Numbered from the stretch's first letter, positions 1-11,176 are shown. The stretch is DNA of 64,000 bases from Clusia tigrina (GCA_920105625.2 OV050032.1:92426542-92490541), one strand, 5' to 3'. The notes: generated by a model from the letters alone, not told the origin. Program-made: numbers and translations.

Positions 1-105
1 GAGTACTTTATTGTTACAAAATTTCAAGGTTTTCTGACGCTCCAGTAAAAACTTACAAGCATTTGTATGTTGCAAACTTTGATAGGTGTAGGACGTACCG
101 TATAG

Positions 106-2849
106 ATGTTAGGGCCATTTGAAGTTTTATCAGTGTTTGATTTGGGACTCAAGGGTAGCATAGCTTTGAGCGATAGCTTTAATTGGCAAGAGGCTCGAGT
201 ACTTTATTGTTACAAAATTACTAGGTTTTATGACGCTCCAGTAAAAAGTTACAAGCATTTGTATGTTGCAAACTTTGATAGGTGTAGGACGTACCGTATA
301 GAAGTTAGGGCCATTTGAAGTTTTCTCAGTGTTTGATTTGGGACTCAAGGGTAGCATAGCTTTGAGCAATATATTAAATTGGCAAGAGGCTCGAGTAATT
401 TATTGTTACAAAATTTCACGGTTTTCTGACGCTCCAGTAAAAAGTTACAAGCATTTGTATGTTGCAAACTTTGATAGGTGTAGGACGTACCGTATAGATG
501 TTAGGGCCATTTGAAGTTTTCTCAGTGTTTGATTTGGGACTCAAGGGTAGCATAGCTTTGAGCGATAGATTAGATTGGCAAGAGGCTCGAGTACTTTATT
601 GTTACAAAATTTCAAGGTTTTCTGACGCTCCAGTAAAAACTTACAAGCATTTGTATGTTGCACACTTTGATAGGTGTAGGACGTACCGTATACAAGTTAG
701 GGCCATTTGAAGTTTTATCAGTGTTTGATTTGGGACTCAAGGGTAGCATAGCTTTGAGCGATAGATTAAATTGGCAAGAGCCTCGAGTACTTTATTGTTA
801 CAAAATTTCAAGGTTTTCTGACGCTCCCGTAAAAACTTACAAGCATTTGTATGTTGCAAACTTTGATAGGTGTAGCACGTACCGTATAGAAGTTAGGGCC
901 ATTTGAAGTTTTATCAGTGTTTGATTTGGGACTCAAGGGTAGCATAGCTTTGAGCGATAGATTAGATTGGCAAGAGGCTCGAGTACTTTATTGTTACAAA
1001 ATTTCAAGGTTTTATGACGCTCCAGTAAAAAGTTACAAGCATTTGTATGTTGCAAACTTTGATAGGTGTAGGACGTACCGTATAGAAGTTAGGACCATTT
1101 GAAGTTTTCTCAGTGTTTGATTTGGGACTCAAGGGCTCAATAGCTTTTAGCGATAGATTAGATTGGCAAGAGGCTCGAGTACTTTATTGTTACAAAATTT
1201 CAAGGTTTTATGACGCTCCAGTAAAAAGTTACAAGCATTTGTATGTTGCAAACTTTGATAGGTGTAGGACGTACCGTATAGAAGTTAGGGCCATTTGAAG
1301 TTTTATCAGTGTTTGATTTGGGACTCAAGGGTAGCATAGCTTTGAGCGATAGATTAGATTGGCAAGAGGCTCGAGTACTTTATTGTTACAAAATTTCAAG
1401 GTTTTATGACGCTCCAGTAAAAAGTTACAAGCATTTGTATGTTGCAAACTTTGATAGGTATAGGACGTACCGTATAGAAGTTAGGGCCATTTGAAGTTTT
1501 CTCAGTGTTTGATTTGGGACTCAAGGGTAGCATAGCTTTGACCAATATATTAAATTGGCAAGAGGCTCGAGTAATTTATTGTTACAAAATTTCAAGGTTT
1601 TCTGACGCTCCAGTAAAAAGTTACAAGCATTTGTATGTTGCAAACTTTGATAGGTGTAGGACGTACCGTATAGATGTTAGGGCCATTTGAAGTTTTCTCA
1701 GTGTTTGATTTGGGACTCAAGGGTAGCATAGCTTTGAGCGATAGATTAGATTGGCAAGAGGCTCGAGTACTTTATTGTTACAAAATTTCAAGGTTTTCTG
1801 ACGCTCCAGTAAAAACTTACAAGCATTTGTATGTTGCAAACTTTGATAGGTGTAGGACGTACCGTATAGAAGTTAGGGCCATTTGAAGTTTTCTCAGTGT
1901 TTGATTTGGGACTCAAGGGTAGCATAGCTTTGAGCGATAGATTAAATTGTCAAGAGGCTCGAGTACTTTATTGTTACAAAATTTCAAGGTTTTCTGACGC
2001 ACCAGTAAAAACTTACAAGCATTTGTATGTTGCAAACTTTGATAGGTGTAGGACGTACCGTATAGATGTTAGGGCCATTTGAAGTTTTATCAGTGTTTGA
2101 TTTGGGACTCAAGGGTAGCATAGCTTTGAGCGATAGCTTTAATTGGCAAGAGGCTCGAGTACTTTATTGTTACAAAATTACTAGGTTTTATGACGCTCCA
2201 GTAAAAAGTTACAAGCATTTGTATGTTGCAAACTTTGATAGGTGTAGGACGTACCGTATATAAGTTAGGGCCATTTGAAGTTTTATCAGTGTTTGATTTG
2301 GGACTCAAGGGTAGCATAGCTTTGAGCGATAGATTAAATTGGCAAGAGGCCCGAGTACTTTATTGTTACAAAATTTCAAGATTTTGTGACGCTCCAGTAA
2401 AAAGTTACAAGAATTTGTATGTTGCAAACTTTGATAGGTGTAGGACGTACCGTATAGAAGTTAGGGCCATTTGAAGTTTTCTCAGTGTTTGATTTGGGAC
2501 TCAAGGGTAGCATAGCTTTGAGCGATAGATTAAATTGGCAAGAGGCTCAAGTACTTTATTGTTACAAAATTTCAAGGTTTTCTGACGCTCCAGTAAAAAC
2601 TTACAAGCATTTGTATGTTGCAAACTTTGATAGGTGTAGGACGTACCGTATAGAAGTTAGGGCCATTTGAAGTTTTCTCAGTGTTTGATTTGGGACTCAA
2701 GGGTAGCATAGCTTTGAGCGATAGATTAAATTGGCAAGAGGCTCGAGTACTTTATTGTTACAAAATTTCAAGGTTTTCTGACGCTCCAGTAAAAACTTAC
2801 AAGCATTTGTATGTTGCAAACTTTGATAGGTGTAGGACGTACCGTATAG
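106..2849 (+). repeat. Higher-order repeat, copy A (14 monomers, 2744 bp)
   Basis: Fourteen consecutive monomers reappear in the same order from 2850. Distinctive members anchor the match: a monomer with AGCGATAGCTTTAATTGG and AAAATTACTAGG (from 106), an AGCAATATATTAAATT monomer (329), one with GGGCTCAATAGC (1113), one with GGTATAGGACG (1309) and one with TTGACCAATATATT (1505). Phase of the unit boundary is arbitrary. Differences from copy B are scattered single substitutions, for example CACACTTTG at 661 against CAAACTTTG. Confidence 0.9.
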
Positions 2850-5201
2850 ATGTTAGGGCCATTTGAAGTTTTATCAGTGTTTGATTTGGGACTCAAGGGT
2901 AGCATAGCTTTGAGCGATAGCTTTAATTGGCAAGAGGCTCGAGTACTTTATTGTTACAAAATTACTAGGTTTTATGACGCTCCAGTAAAAAGTTACAAGC
3001 ATTTGTATGTTGCAAACTTTGATAGGTGTAGGACGTACCGTATAGAAGTTAGGGCCATTTGAAGTTTTCTCAGTGTTTGATTTGGGACTCAAGGGTAGCA
3101 TAGCTTTGAGCAATATATTAAATTGGCAAGAGGCTCGAGTAATTTATTGTTACAAAATTTCACGGTTTTCTGACGCTCCAGTAAAAAGTTACAAGCATTT
3201 GTATGTTGCAAACTTTGATAGGTGTAGGACGTACCGTGTAGATGTTAGGGCCATTTGAAGTTTTCTCAGTGTTTGATTTGGGACTCAAGGGTAGCATAGC
3301 TTTGAGCGATAGATTAGATTGGCAAGAGGCTCGAGTACTTTATTGTTACAAAATTTCAAGGTTTTCTGACGCTCCAGTAAAAACTTACAAGCATTTGTAT
3401 GTTGCAAACTTTGATAGGTGTAGGACGTACCGTATACAAGTTAGGGCCATTTGAAGTTTTATCAGTGTTTGATTTGGGACTCAAGGGTAGCATAGCTTTG
3501 AGCGATAGATTAAATTGGCAAGAGCCTCGAGTACTTTATTGTTACAAAATTTCAAGGTTTTCTGACGCTCCCGTAAAAACTTACAAGCATTTGTATGTTG
3601 CAAACTTTGATAGGTGTAGCACGTACCGTATAGAAGTTAGGGCCATTTGAAGTTTTATCAGTGTTTGATTTGGGACTCAAGGGTAGCATAGCTTTGAGCG
3701 ATAGATTAGATTGGCAAGAGGCTCGAGTACTTTATTGTTACAAAATTTCAAGGTTTTATGACGCTCCAGTAAAAAGTTACAAGCATTTGTATGTTGCAAA
3801 CTTTGATAGGTGTAGGACGTACCGTATAGAAGTTAGGACCATTTGAAGTTTTCTCAGTGTTTGATTTGGGACTCAAGGGCTCAATAGCTTTGAGCGATAG
3901 ATTAGATTGGCAAGAGGCTCGAGTACTTTATTGTTACAAAATTTCAAGGTTTTATGACGCTCCAGTAAAAAGTTACAAGCATTTGTATGTTGCAAACTTT
4001 GATAGGTGTAGGACGTACCGTATAGAAGTTAGGGCCATTTGAAGTTTTATCAGTGTTTGATTTGGGACTCAAGGGTAGCATAGCTTTGAGCGATAGATTA
4101 GATTGGCAAGTGGCTCGAGTACTTTATTGTTACAAAATTTCAAGGTTTTATGACGCTCCAGTAAAAAGTTACAAGCATTTGTATGTTGCAAACTTTGATA
4201 GGTATAGGACGTACCGTATAGAAGTTAGGGCCATTTGAAGTTTTCTCAGTGTTTGATTTGGGACTCAAGGGTAGCATAGCTTTGACCAATATATTAAATT
4301 GGCAAGAGGCTCGAGTAATTTATTGTTACAAAATTTCAAGGTTTTCTGACGCTCCAGTAAAAAGTTACAAGCATTTGTATGTTGCAAACTTTGATAGGTG
4401 TAGGACGTACCGTATAGATGTTAGGGCCATTTGAAGTTTTCTCAGTGTTTGATTTGGGACTCAAGGGTAGCATAGCTTTGAGCGATAGATTAGATTGGCA
4501 AGAGGCTCGAGTACTTTATTGTTACAAAATTTCAAGGTTTTCTGACGCTCCAGTAAAAACTTACAAGCATTTGTATGTTGCAAACTTTGATAGGTGTAGG
4601 ACGTACCGTATATAAGTTAGGGCCATTTGAAGTTTTATCAGTGTTTGATTTGGGACTCAAGGGTAGCATAGTTTTGAGCGATAGATTAAATTGGCAAGAG
4701 GCCCGAGTACTTTATTGTTACAAAATTTCAAGGTTTTGTGACGCTCCAGTAAAAAGTTACAAGAATTTGTATGTTGCAAACTTTGATAGGTGTAGGACGT
4801 ACCGTATAGAAGTTAGGGCCATTTGAAGTTTTCTCAGTGTTTGATTTGGGACTCAAGGGTAGCATAGCTTTGAGCGATAGATTAAATTGGCAAGAGGCTC
4901 AAGTACTTTATTGTTACAAAATTTCAAGGTTTTCTGACGCTCCAGTAAAAACTTACAAGCATTTGTATGTTGCAAACTTTGATAGGTGTAGGACGTACCG
5001 TATAGAAGTTAGGGCCATTTGAAGTTTTCTCAGTGTTTGATTTGGGACTCAAGGGTAGCATAGCTTTGAGCGATAGATTAAATTGTCAAGAGGCTCGAGT
5101 ACTTTATTGTTACAAAATTTCAAGGTTTTCTGACGCACCAGTAAAAACTTACAAGCATTTGTATGTTGCAAACTTTGATAGGTGTAGGACGTACCGTATA
5201 G
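2850..5201 (+). repeat. Higher-order repeat, copy B (12 monomers, 2352 bp)
   Basis: Repeats copy A at an offset of 2744 bp for its first nine monomers, then skips two monomers (392 bp). The monomer at 4418-4613 begins like the ninth unit of copy A (AAAACTTAC) but ends with TATATAAGTTAG, the ending of the eleventh unit (2256-2267), so the deletion junction lies between about 4557 and 4612. The final monomer (from 5033, with AATTGTCAAG and GACGCACCAG) matches the tenth unit of copy A rather than the fourteenth. Confidence 0.88.
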
Positions 5202-6002
5202 ATGTTAGGGCCATTTGAAGTTTTATCAGTGTTTGATTTGGGACTCAAGGGTAGCATAGCTTTGAGCGATAGCTTTAATTGGCAAGAGGCTCGAGTACTT
5301 TATTGTTACAAAATTACTAGGTTTTATGACGCTCCAGTAAAAAGTTACAAGCATTTGTATGTTGCAAACTTTGATAGGTGTAGGACGTACCGTATAGAAG
5401 TTAGGGCCATTTGAAGTTTTCTCAGTGTTTGATTTGGGACTCAAGGGTAGCATAGCTTTGAGCAATATATTAAATTGGCAAGAGGCTCGAGTAATTTATT
5501 GTTACAAAATTTCACGGTTTTCTGACGCTCCAGTAAAAAGTTACAAGCATTTGTATGTTGCAAACTTTGATAGGTGTAGGACGTACCGTATAGATGTTAG
5601 GGCCATTTGAAGTTTTCTCAGTGTTTGATTTGGGACTCAAGGGTAGCATAGCTTTGAGCGATAGATTAGATTGGCAAGAGGCTCGAGTACTTTATTGTTA
5701 CAAAATTTCAAGGTTTTCTGACGCTCCAGTAAAAACTTACAAGCATTTGTATGTTGCAAACTTTGATAGGTGTAGGACGTACCGTATACAAGTTAGGGCC
5801 ATTTGAAGTTTTATCAGTGTTTGATTTGGGACTCAAGGGTAGCATAGCTTTGAGCGATAGATTAAATTGGCAAGAGCCTCGAGTACTTTATTGTTACAAA
5901 ATTTCAAGGTTTTCTGACGCTCCCGTAAAAACTTACAAGCATTTGTATGTTGCAAACTTTGATAGGTGTAGCACGTACCGTATAGAAGTTAGGGCCATTT
6001 GA
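5202..6002 (+). repeat. Higher-order repeat, partial copy C (4 monomers)
   Basis: Four monomers repeat the opening of copies A and B in order (CTTTAATTGG unit, AGCAATATATT unit, AGATTAGATTGG unit, CAAGAGCCTCG unit). From 6003 the order breaks: the next monomer starts like the GGGCTCAATAGC unit but carries TTTATAGTTAC and TATATTGC downstream. Units at 6209 and 6405 again resemble the first two units. The last monomer (6601-6776) has ATTGACAAG and is cut by the copia element. Confidence 0.8.
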
Positions 6003-6771
6003 AGTTTTCTCAGTGTTTGATTTGGGACTCAAGGGCTCAATAGCTTTGAGCGATAGACTAGATTGGCAAGAGGCTCGAGTACTTTATAGTTACAAAATTT
6101 CAAGGTTTTATGACGCTCCAGTAAAAACTTACAAGCATTTGTATATTGCAAACTTTGATAGGTGTAGGACGTACCGTATACAAGTTAGGGCCATTTGAAG
6201 TTTTATCAGTGTTTGATTTGGGACTCAAGGGTAGCATAGCTTTGAGCGATAGCTTTAATTGGCAAGAGGCTCGAGTACTTTATTGTTACAAAATTACTAG
6301 GTTTTATGACGCTCCAATAAACAGTTACAAGCATTTGTATGTTGCAAACTTTGATAGGTGTAGGACGTACCGTATAGAAGTTAGGGCCATTTGAAGTTTT
6401 CTCAGTGTTTGATTTGGGACTCAAGGGTAGCATAGCTTTGAGCAATATATTAAATTGGCAAGAGGCTCGAGTAATTTATTGTTACAAAATTTCAAGGTTT
6501 TCTGACGCTCCAGTAAAAAGTTACAAGCATTTGTATTTTGCAAACTTTGATAGGTGTAGGACGTACCGTATAGAAGTTAGGGCCATTTGAAGTTTTCTCA
6601 GTGTTTGATTTGGGACTCAAGGGTAGCATAGCTTTGAGCGATAGATTAGATTGACAAGAGGCTCGAGTACTTTATTGTTACAAAATTTCAAGGTTTTATG
6701 ACGCTCCAGTAAAAACTTACAAGCATTTGTATGTTGCAAACTTTGATAGGTGTAGGACGTACCGTATAGAA

Positions 6772-6776
6772 GTTAG
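6772..6776 (+). repeat. Target site duplication GTTAG, left copy (copia)
   Basis: GTTAG immediately precedes the 5' LTR. It is the normal satellite sequence in GAAGTTAGGGCC and recurs directly after the 3' LTR. A five-base duplication is usual for copia integrase. Confidence 0.95.
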
Positions 6777-6854
6777 TGTCAAGATTATTGTAAGACGACA
6801 ATACGCTAGTCTGGCATCACTATTCTTTTCTCTATTAATTAATTTTCTATCTTC

Positions 6855-6860
6855 TATAAG
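6855..6860 (+). promoter_or_regulatory. Possible TATA box in copia 5' LTR
   Basis: TATAAG in CTTCTATAAGTTTG is the only TATA-like hexamer placed to drive transcription upstream of the polyadenylation signal. The identification rests on sequence only and no start site is visible. Confidence 0.35.
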
Positions 6861-6912
6861 TTTGACATTTCTTGTAAAGTTTCTATTCTCCTTCTTCTTT
6901 TTCCTGCTCTCG

Positions 6913-6918
6913 AATAAA
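6913..6918 (+). terminator. Polyadenylation signal AATAAA, copia 5' LTR copy
   Basis: AATAAA in CTCGAATAAAGTAC. The identical copy in the 3' LTR (11313-11318) would be the one used to end the genomic transcript. Confidence 0.55.
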
Positions 6919-6981
6919 GTACTACTGTTTTATTACAAGTTGATTATATTTTTATCTTTTTGCATCAAGAAAATTCTAACA

Positions 6982-6995
6982 GGTTATGGGCCCAG
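6982..6995 (+). other. Copia primer-binding site (initiator tRNA-Met half-molecule)
   Basis: GGTTATGGGCCCAG starts at the first base after the 5' LTR. It is the complement of CTGGGCCCATAACC, the anticodon stem-loop region of eukaryotic initiator tRNA-Met, including the CAT anticodon. Drosophila copia uses the same internal tRNA fragment, with the same 14-nt match directly after its LTR, instead of the usual tRNA 3' end. The absence of a TGG start therefore fits this family. I see the match directly. The priming mechanism is inferred from Drosophila copia. Confidence 0.9.
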
Positions 6996-7032
6996 AGTAC
7001 TTCTAAAGCTCTCTGCATATACCTAAAGTTAA

Positions 7033-10000
7033 ATGAGTGAGGCATCGATAAAAACAAACTACGAATCAATTCTTGATAAACCTGTTTTGGAAACAAGTGA
7101 AGCGATAAATTCTTTAACCATGTCAAACATGTCAGCAAATGTTTTGTCGGCATCAACGCGCATTGAATTATTGTCGAAAGATAATTTTGATACCTGGAGT
7201 ATGCAAGTTGAAGCCTTGTTGGTGAAGAATGATTTATGGGAATTTGTAAGCGGAGCAAATGTGCTACCCGCTGCAGCGAATGCAACAGCGACAGATGAGT
7301 GGCATAAACTCGATAGAAAAGCAAAGGCGGACTTAATTTTATCAATCCATCCTTCAGAAGTGAAACAGGTACGAGGCTGCAACACTTCGCGCGATGTCTG
7401 GTTAAAGTTGGAGTCTATTTACGCCTCACGTGGACCAGCTCGAAAGGCAACGTTGCTTAAGCAGTTGATGTTGCAGAAATTGGACGAAGATGGTGATGTT
7501 CGTGGGCATATAGCAAGGTTTTTTGATACAGTTGACAAACTTGAGAATATGGATGTGCAAATAAATGGTGATCTCCTAACCATAATGTTGCTATACAGCT
7601 TGCCGTCTACTTATGAAAATTTTCGTTGTGCTATTGAATCTCGCGATAAACTACCAGCCGCCGAGGTACTAAAAATAAAAATTATCGAGGAAAGTGAAGC
7701 GCGCAAGCAGTCAAGTGGAAGTTCTGTAATCGCAATGGCAGCTGGGAGACCATCAAGAGGAGGTTTTAAAATTAGATGCTATAAATGTGGCACATTGGGC
7801 CATAAAGCAAACGTTTGTCAAAAGAATAGTGGCAGAAATTTAGAGAAACAAGCATATACTCAAAAACAGTCAACAGACGAAATTGATGAGAGTTTCGCTG
7901 TGTGTCATGTGGCAGAGAGTGCCTGTTCGGCAGACGAAAATGTGATGGGGGCGCGTAGCTGGATTCTTGATAGCGGTTGCACATCCCATTTATGCGGGGA
8001 CAAAGAAGTTTTTTCATCAATAATTGAATCAGGAATGAAAAAAGTTAATCTAGCAAGTCATAATTCTGCAAAAGTGAATGGACAAGGTGCTGTTCAGCTG
8101 TCTGTGGCTCCACGAACTGGCCAGAATCTAAAAATTGAGCTTAAGAACACGCTTTTTGTCCCTGATTTGAGGTTAAATCTTGTGTCCGTGGCAAAAATCA
8201 CAGATAAGGACTATACTGTGACATTTACAAAATCTGATGCAGTTGTCACTGATAAATTTGGCAACCAATCCATGTTTGCTGAAAGAAGAGGCGATTTATT
8301 CTTTATTCGTGAAAGCGTAGAATGTGCTAACGTCGAAACGAAATGTTCCGAACTGTCGAGGTGGCACTGTCGTTTTGGTCATTTAAACGCGAAGGACCTT
8401 CTACACCTGATTAAAAGTGGTATTATTACGTTGAACAATTCTAAGGAGACCAAACATGTAATTAATTGCACTGTATGCCTAAGGGCAAAAATGTCAGCTT
8501 TACCATTTGGTAAAGGAAATATTCCTTGTAAGAAACCTTTAGAAGTTGTGCATACTGATGTTGTCGGTCCATTTAGAGTAGAAGGCACTGGTCGCGCAAA
8601 GTACTTTGTTACTTTCATCGATGATTGTACGAGATGGTGTGAAGTTTACTTTCTGAGGGAGAAATCTGGTGTTCTCGAGGCGTTTAAACAATACCAGCTG
8701 TATTTTGAGAGGCAGACCGGGAAGAAAATAAAGGCTTTGCAGTCCGACAATGGACGTGAGTATTGTAATAATGATTTTGATAAGTTTCTTTCAGATAATG
8801 GCATACGGAGAAGATTAACGATTCCCTACACCCCGGAACAAAATGGACTGGCTGAGCGAATGAATCGTACTCTGTTAGATATGGCCAGGTGTTTACTGCT
8901 GCATTCCAGACTGCCTCCATCTTTTTGGTCCGATGCGGTCGCTACGGCTGCAGAGATCCGGAATCGCTGTCCAACAAGTGCTCTTGGTGGCAATACACCT
9001 TATGAGAGGCTATTCAACAAAAAACCAAATGTAAATTATTTTCGAGTGTTTGGTTCAAAAGCAGTCATGCTAAACAAAGATCCAAGCAAAAGTAAACTTG
9101 ATCCCAGGGGTATTGAAGGAATTTTTGTTGGATATCCAAGGGACCGAAAAGGGTATCGAATCTGGAATCCGGTCAGCAGACAAATACTATACGCTCGTGA
9201 TGTAAGATTTATTGAGGATCCAGAAAACAGGTCAGACACATCAACCGATGAATATAATTTACTCGATCAAGGAGAGAAAGGTGACAACGAATGTGAGTTG
9301 GAGGTTATGTTGAATACTCCAATGCGGTCCAACTCTATAGAAACTGTGGCCGCACCTGAGACTGAAAACAAAGAGAAAACTAAAAGGAATGTGAGACGAC
9401 CAATACCTTTGCTCACAGATCGCCAATTGCGTCCGAGGAAAGCACGTACTTTGAGTGTGGCAACTGAAGATGATGGCATCTTAAGTGCAAGTGATCAATG
9501 TGATGATTTTGAGAACGAAGTTTTTGTTAATGCTGCTGAAGTTGACATGCGAGATGCCCTTGATGGAAAGGAAAGCGAAGAGTGGAAGCAAGCAGTAGAG
9601 AGCGAAGTCAAAAGTTTAATTAAAAACCAGACTTGGGATCTCATTAAAGCATCTGACACTGTGGATATAATTGGATGCCGCTATGTGCTTACTAACAAAT
9701 ATTCACATAATGGAGAAATTGATCACCGAAAAGCACGCCTTGTAGCTAAGGGTTACAACCAAAAATTTGGTGTTAACTATCATCAAACTTTTGCACCAGT
9801 TGCAAGACTGGAAACTATTCGACTTCTTCTGGCCTTGTCCGCGCAGTTTGGTTTAAAGATATGGCAGTTTGATGTAGTGACGGCTTACCTGAATGGAACG
9901 TTAAACGAAACAGTCTTTATGAGGATTCCAGATATGATGAATGAGATGCTCGAACGCATTTTAAGAAATGAAGATGAACTTTCGGCAGTATATATCGGAG

Positions 10001-11145
10001 CCAAAGAGATGCTGCATAACATTCATGATGGCGCCAATGTATGTAAACTTAATAAGGCATTATATGGCCTTAAACAAGCTGGGCGACAATGGTATACTAA
10101 GCTCAGTGAGAAGCTAACTGAAATTGGACTGAAACCAATGAAAAGTGAACCTTGCCTATTCTATGTTAAAGACAATCAAACTCTGACACTTGTTTTGGTA
10201 TACGTCGATGATTTGTTGGTGGCGACTTGCAATAATGAAAGCCTTCTAAAAATAAAAGGTCATTTGATGATGGATTTTGATATAAAAGATATTGGTGAAG
10301 CAAAGCATTGCCTTGGTTTACAGATAAATCAACGGAGTTCCTCAATTGAGTTGAAGCAATCGAATTATATACGAGAATTACTCACTAGATATGGTATGAG
10401 TGAATGCAATTCTTTGGCAACTCCCGCTGAAGTAAATTTGCACTTAGACTACAGCCAATCTGATGGCACATGTAAAAAGGAAACATATAGAGAACTTATT
10501 GGAAGCCTTATGTACTTGAGCGTAGCATCGAGGCCTGATATAGCACACATTATTTCAAGACTTGCACAATTTGTTGAAGAACCTAGCCAAGATCATTGGA
10601 ATGCTGCCAAGAGAGTTCTAAGATACCTTGTTGGAACAAAGGAGCTTGGACTGATCTACAGAAAAACAAATGAGTCACTTGTTGGATACGCTGATGCTGA
10701 CTGGGGTGGATGCACTCTCGACCGGAGATCCTATTCAGGCTACGTTTTCATTCTGAGTGGTGCTGCGATAAGTTGGAAGTCACAAAAACAAAGAACTGTT
10801 GCGCTATCTTCTACTGAAGCGGAATACGTAAGCTACACTGAAGCTGGAAAAGAGGCTATCTATTTACGTGGGTTGCTACATGAGCTTGGTCTTGTTCACA
10901 TTGTTCAACAAATAACGCTTTTTGTCGATAATAAGGGGGCCTTATTTCTGGCTAATGATCCAGTTTTTCATGCACGAACAAAACATATTGACATCAAGCA
11001 CCATTTCATTCGGGATGCCGTGGCTGCCTCTATGTTCCAGTTAAAGCACATACCAACGCAAGAAATGATTGCCGACGTATTGACAAAATCGCTGCCAAAA
11101 GTTAATCATGTGAAATGTCGGCAAGGTCTTGGGTTTCTGGAATGA
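7033..11145 (+). CDS. gag-pol: Copia Gag-Pol polyprotein (1370 aa, intact)
   Basis: Single uninterrupted frame starting at an ATG 51 bases after the 5' LTR and ending TGA 31 bases before the 3' LTR. Residues ~37-230 are a copia-type Gag. A CCHC zinc knuckle is at 249-262 (C249, C252, H257, C262). The aspartic protease motif is LDSG (D313). The pre-integrase zinc-binding residues are H445, H450, C479 and C482. The integrase triad is D509, D572, E608, a D,D(35)E spacing. Reverse transcriptase spans ~855-1100 with D947 in FDVVTAYLNG and YVDD at 1057-1060. RNase H residues include D1221/D1223 in ADADW, E1262 in SSTEAEY and D1299 in FVDN. Integrase before reverse transcriptase defines Ty1/copia. 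Length is close to the ~1400 aa of Drosophila copia. All catalytic residues are present and no frameshift or stop is seen, so the element may be mobile. Drosophila copia makes separate Gag from a spliced RNA; I did not find a confident intron here. Confidence 0.96.
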   Translation: MSEASIKTNYESILDKPVLETSEAINSLTMSNMSANVLSASTRIELLSKDNFDTWSMQVEALLVKNDLWEFVSGANVLPAAANATATDEWHKLDRKAKADLILSIHPSEVKQVRGCNTSRDVWLKLESIYASRGPARKATLLKQLMLQKLDEDGDVRGHIARFFDTVDKLENMDVQINGDLLTIMLLYSLPSTYENFRCAIESRDKLPAAEVLKIKIIEESEARKQSSGSSVIAMAAGRPSRGGFKIRCYKCGTLGHKANVCQKNSGRNLEKQAYTQKQSTDEIDESFAVCHVAESACSADENVMGARSWILDSGCTSHLCGDKEVFSSIIESGMKKVNLASHNSAKVNGQGAVQLSVAPRTGQNLKIELKNTLFVPDLRLNLVSVAKITDKDYTVTFTKSDAVVTDKFGNQSMFAERRGDLFFIRESVECANVETKCSELSRWHCRFGHLNAKDLLHLIKSGIITLNNSKETKHVINCTVCLRAKMSALPFGKGNIPCKKPLEVVHTDVVGPFRVEGTGRAKYFVTFIDDCTRWCEVYFLREKSGVLEAFKQYQLYFERQTGKKIKALQSDNGREYCNNDFDKFLSDNGIRRRLTIPYTPEQNGLAERMNRTLLDMARCLLLHSRLPPSFWSDAVATAAEIRNRCPTSALGGNTPYERLFNKKPNVNYFRVFGSKAVMLNKDPSKSKLDPRGIEGIFVGYPRDRKGYRIWNPVSRQILYARDVRFIEDPENRSDTSTDEYNLLDQGEKGDNECELEVMLNTPMRSNSIETVAAPETENKEKTKRNVRRPIPLLTDRQLRPRKARTLSVATEDDGILSASDQCDDFENEVFVNAAEVDMRDALDGKESEEWKQAVESEVKSLIKNQTWDLIKASDTVDIIGCRYVLTNKYSHNGEIDHRKARLVAKGYNQKFGVNYHQTFAPVARLETIRLLLALSAQFGLKIWQFDVVTAYLNGTLNETVFMRIPDMMNEMLERILRNEDELSAVYIGAKEMLHNIHDGANVCKLNKALYGLKQAGRQWYTKLSEKLTEIGLKPMKSEPCLFYVKDNQTLTLVLVYVDDLLVATCNNESLLKIKGHLMMDFDIKDIGEAKHCLGLQINQRSSSIELKQSNYIRELLTRYGMSECNSLATPAEVNLHLDYSQSDGTCKKETYRELIGSLMYLSVASRPDIAHIISRLAQFVEEPSQDHWNAAKRVLRYLVGTKELGLIYRKTNESLVGYADADWGGCTLDRRSYSGYVFILSGAAISWKSQKQRTVALSSTEAEYVSYTEAGKEAIYLRGLLHELGLVHIVQQITLFVDNKGALFLANDPVFHARTKHIDIKHHFIRDAVAASMFQLKHIPTQEMIADVLTKSLPKVNHVKCRQGLGFLE

Positions 11146-11167
11146 TAAACTGATATACCTGCGTATT

Positions 11168-11176
11168 GAGGGGGCG
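11168..11176 (+). other. Copia polypurine tract
   Basis: GAGGGGGCG abuts the 3' LTR, the position at which an RNase H-resistant purine run primes plus-strand DNA synthesis. The run is short (GAGGGGG) and followed by CG before the LTR. Confidence 0.75.

Larger units (their letters stand above)
1..6776 (+). repeat. 196-bp satellite array, left segment (~35 monomers)
   Basis: Head-to-tail copies of one ~196-bp unit fill the segment. Recurring landmarks are TTTGATTTGGGACTCAAGGG, GAGGCTCGAGTACTTTATTG, GACGCTCCAGTAAAA and GGTGTAGGACGTACCGTATA. Landmarks fall every 196 bp with no net indel from the window start to the copia insertion (the GTGTTTGATTTG landmark at 329, 917, 1113 and 6405 shares one phase). 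The unit is not a multiple of three, and a TGA in CCATTTGAAG closes the common 61-codon frame in each monomer, so I read it as non-coding. No gene is visible. The array continues left of the window. Confidence 0.97.
6777..6981 (+). repeat. Copia 5' LTR (205 bp)
   Basis: Begins TGTCAAGATT and ends ATTCTAACA, giving the TG...CA termini of an LTR. It matches 11177-11381 over its full length with two substitutions. Contents include a TATAAG box-like site at 6855-6860 and AATAAA at 6913-6918. The LTR is short but copia-sized. Confidence 0.96.

Noticed and set aside
106..6590. About 61-83 codon frames in nearly every monomer, on both strands, as real small genes
   Set aside because: They are one repeat unit read over and over. 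Most lack an ATG, many monomers carry TGA at the ATTGACAAG site, unit length is not a multiple of three, and start or stop status changes with ordinary satellite variants.
6727..7026. 99-codon frame running from the satellite into the copia 5' LTR
   Set aside because: It begins at a GTG-like non-ATG start or satellite codons, crosses the insertion junction, and encodes only LTR sequence. It is an accidental fusion.
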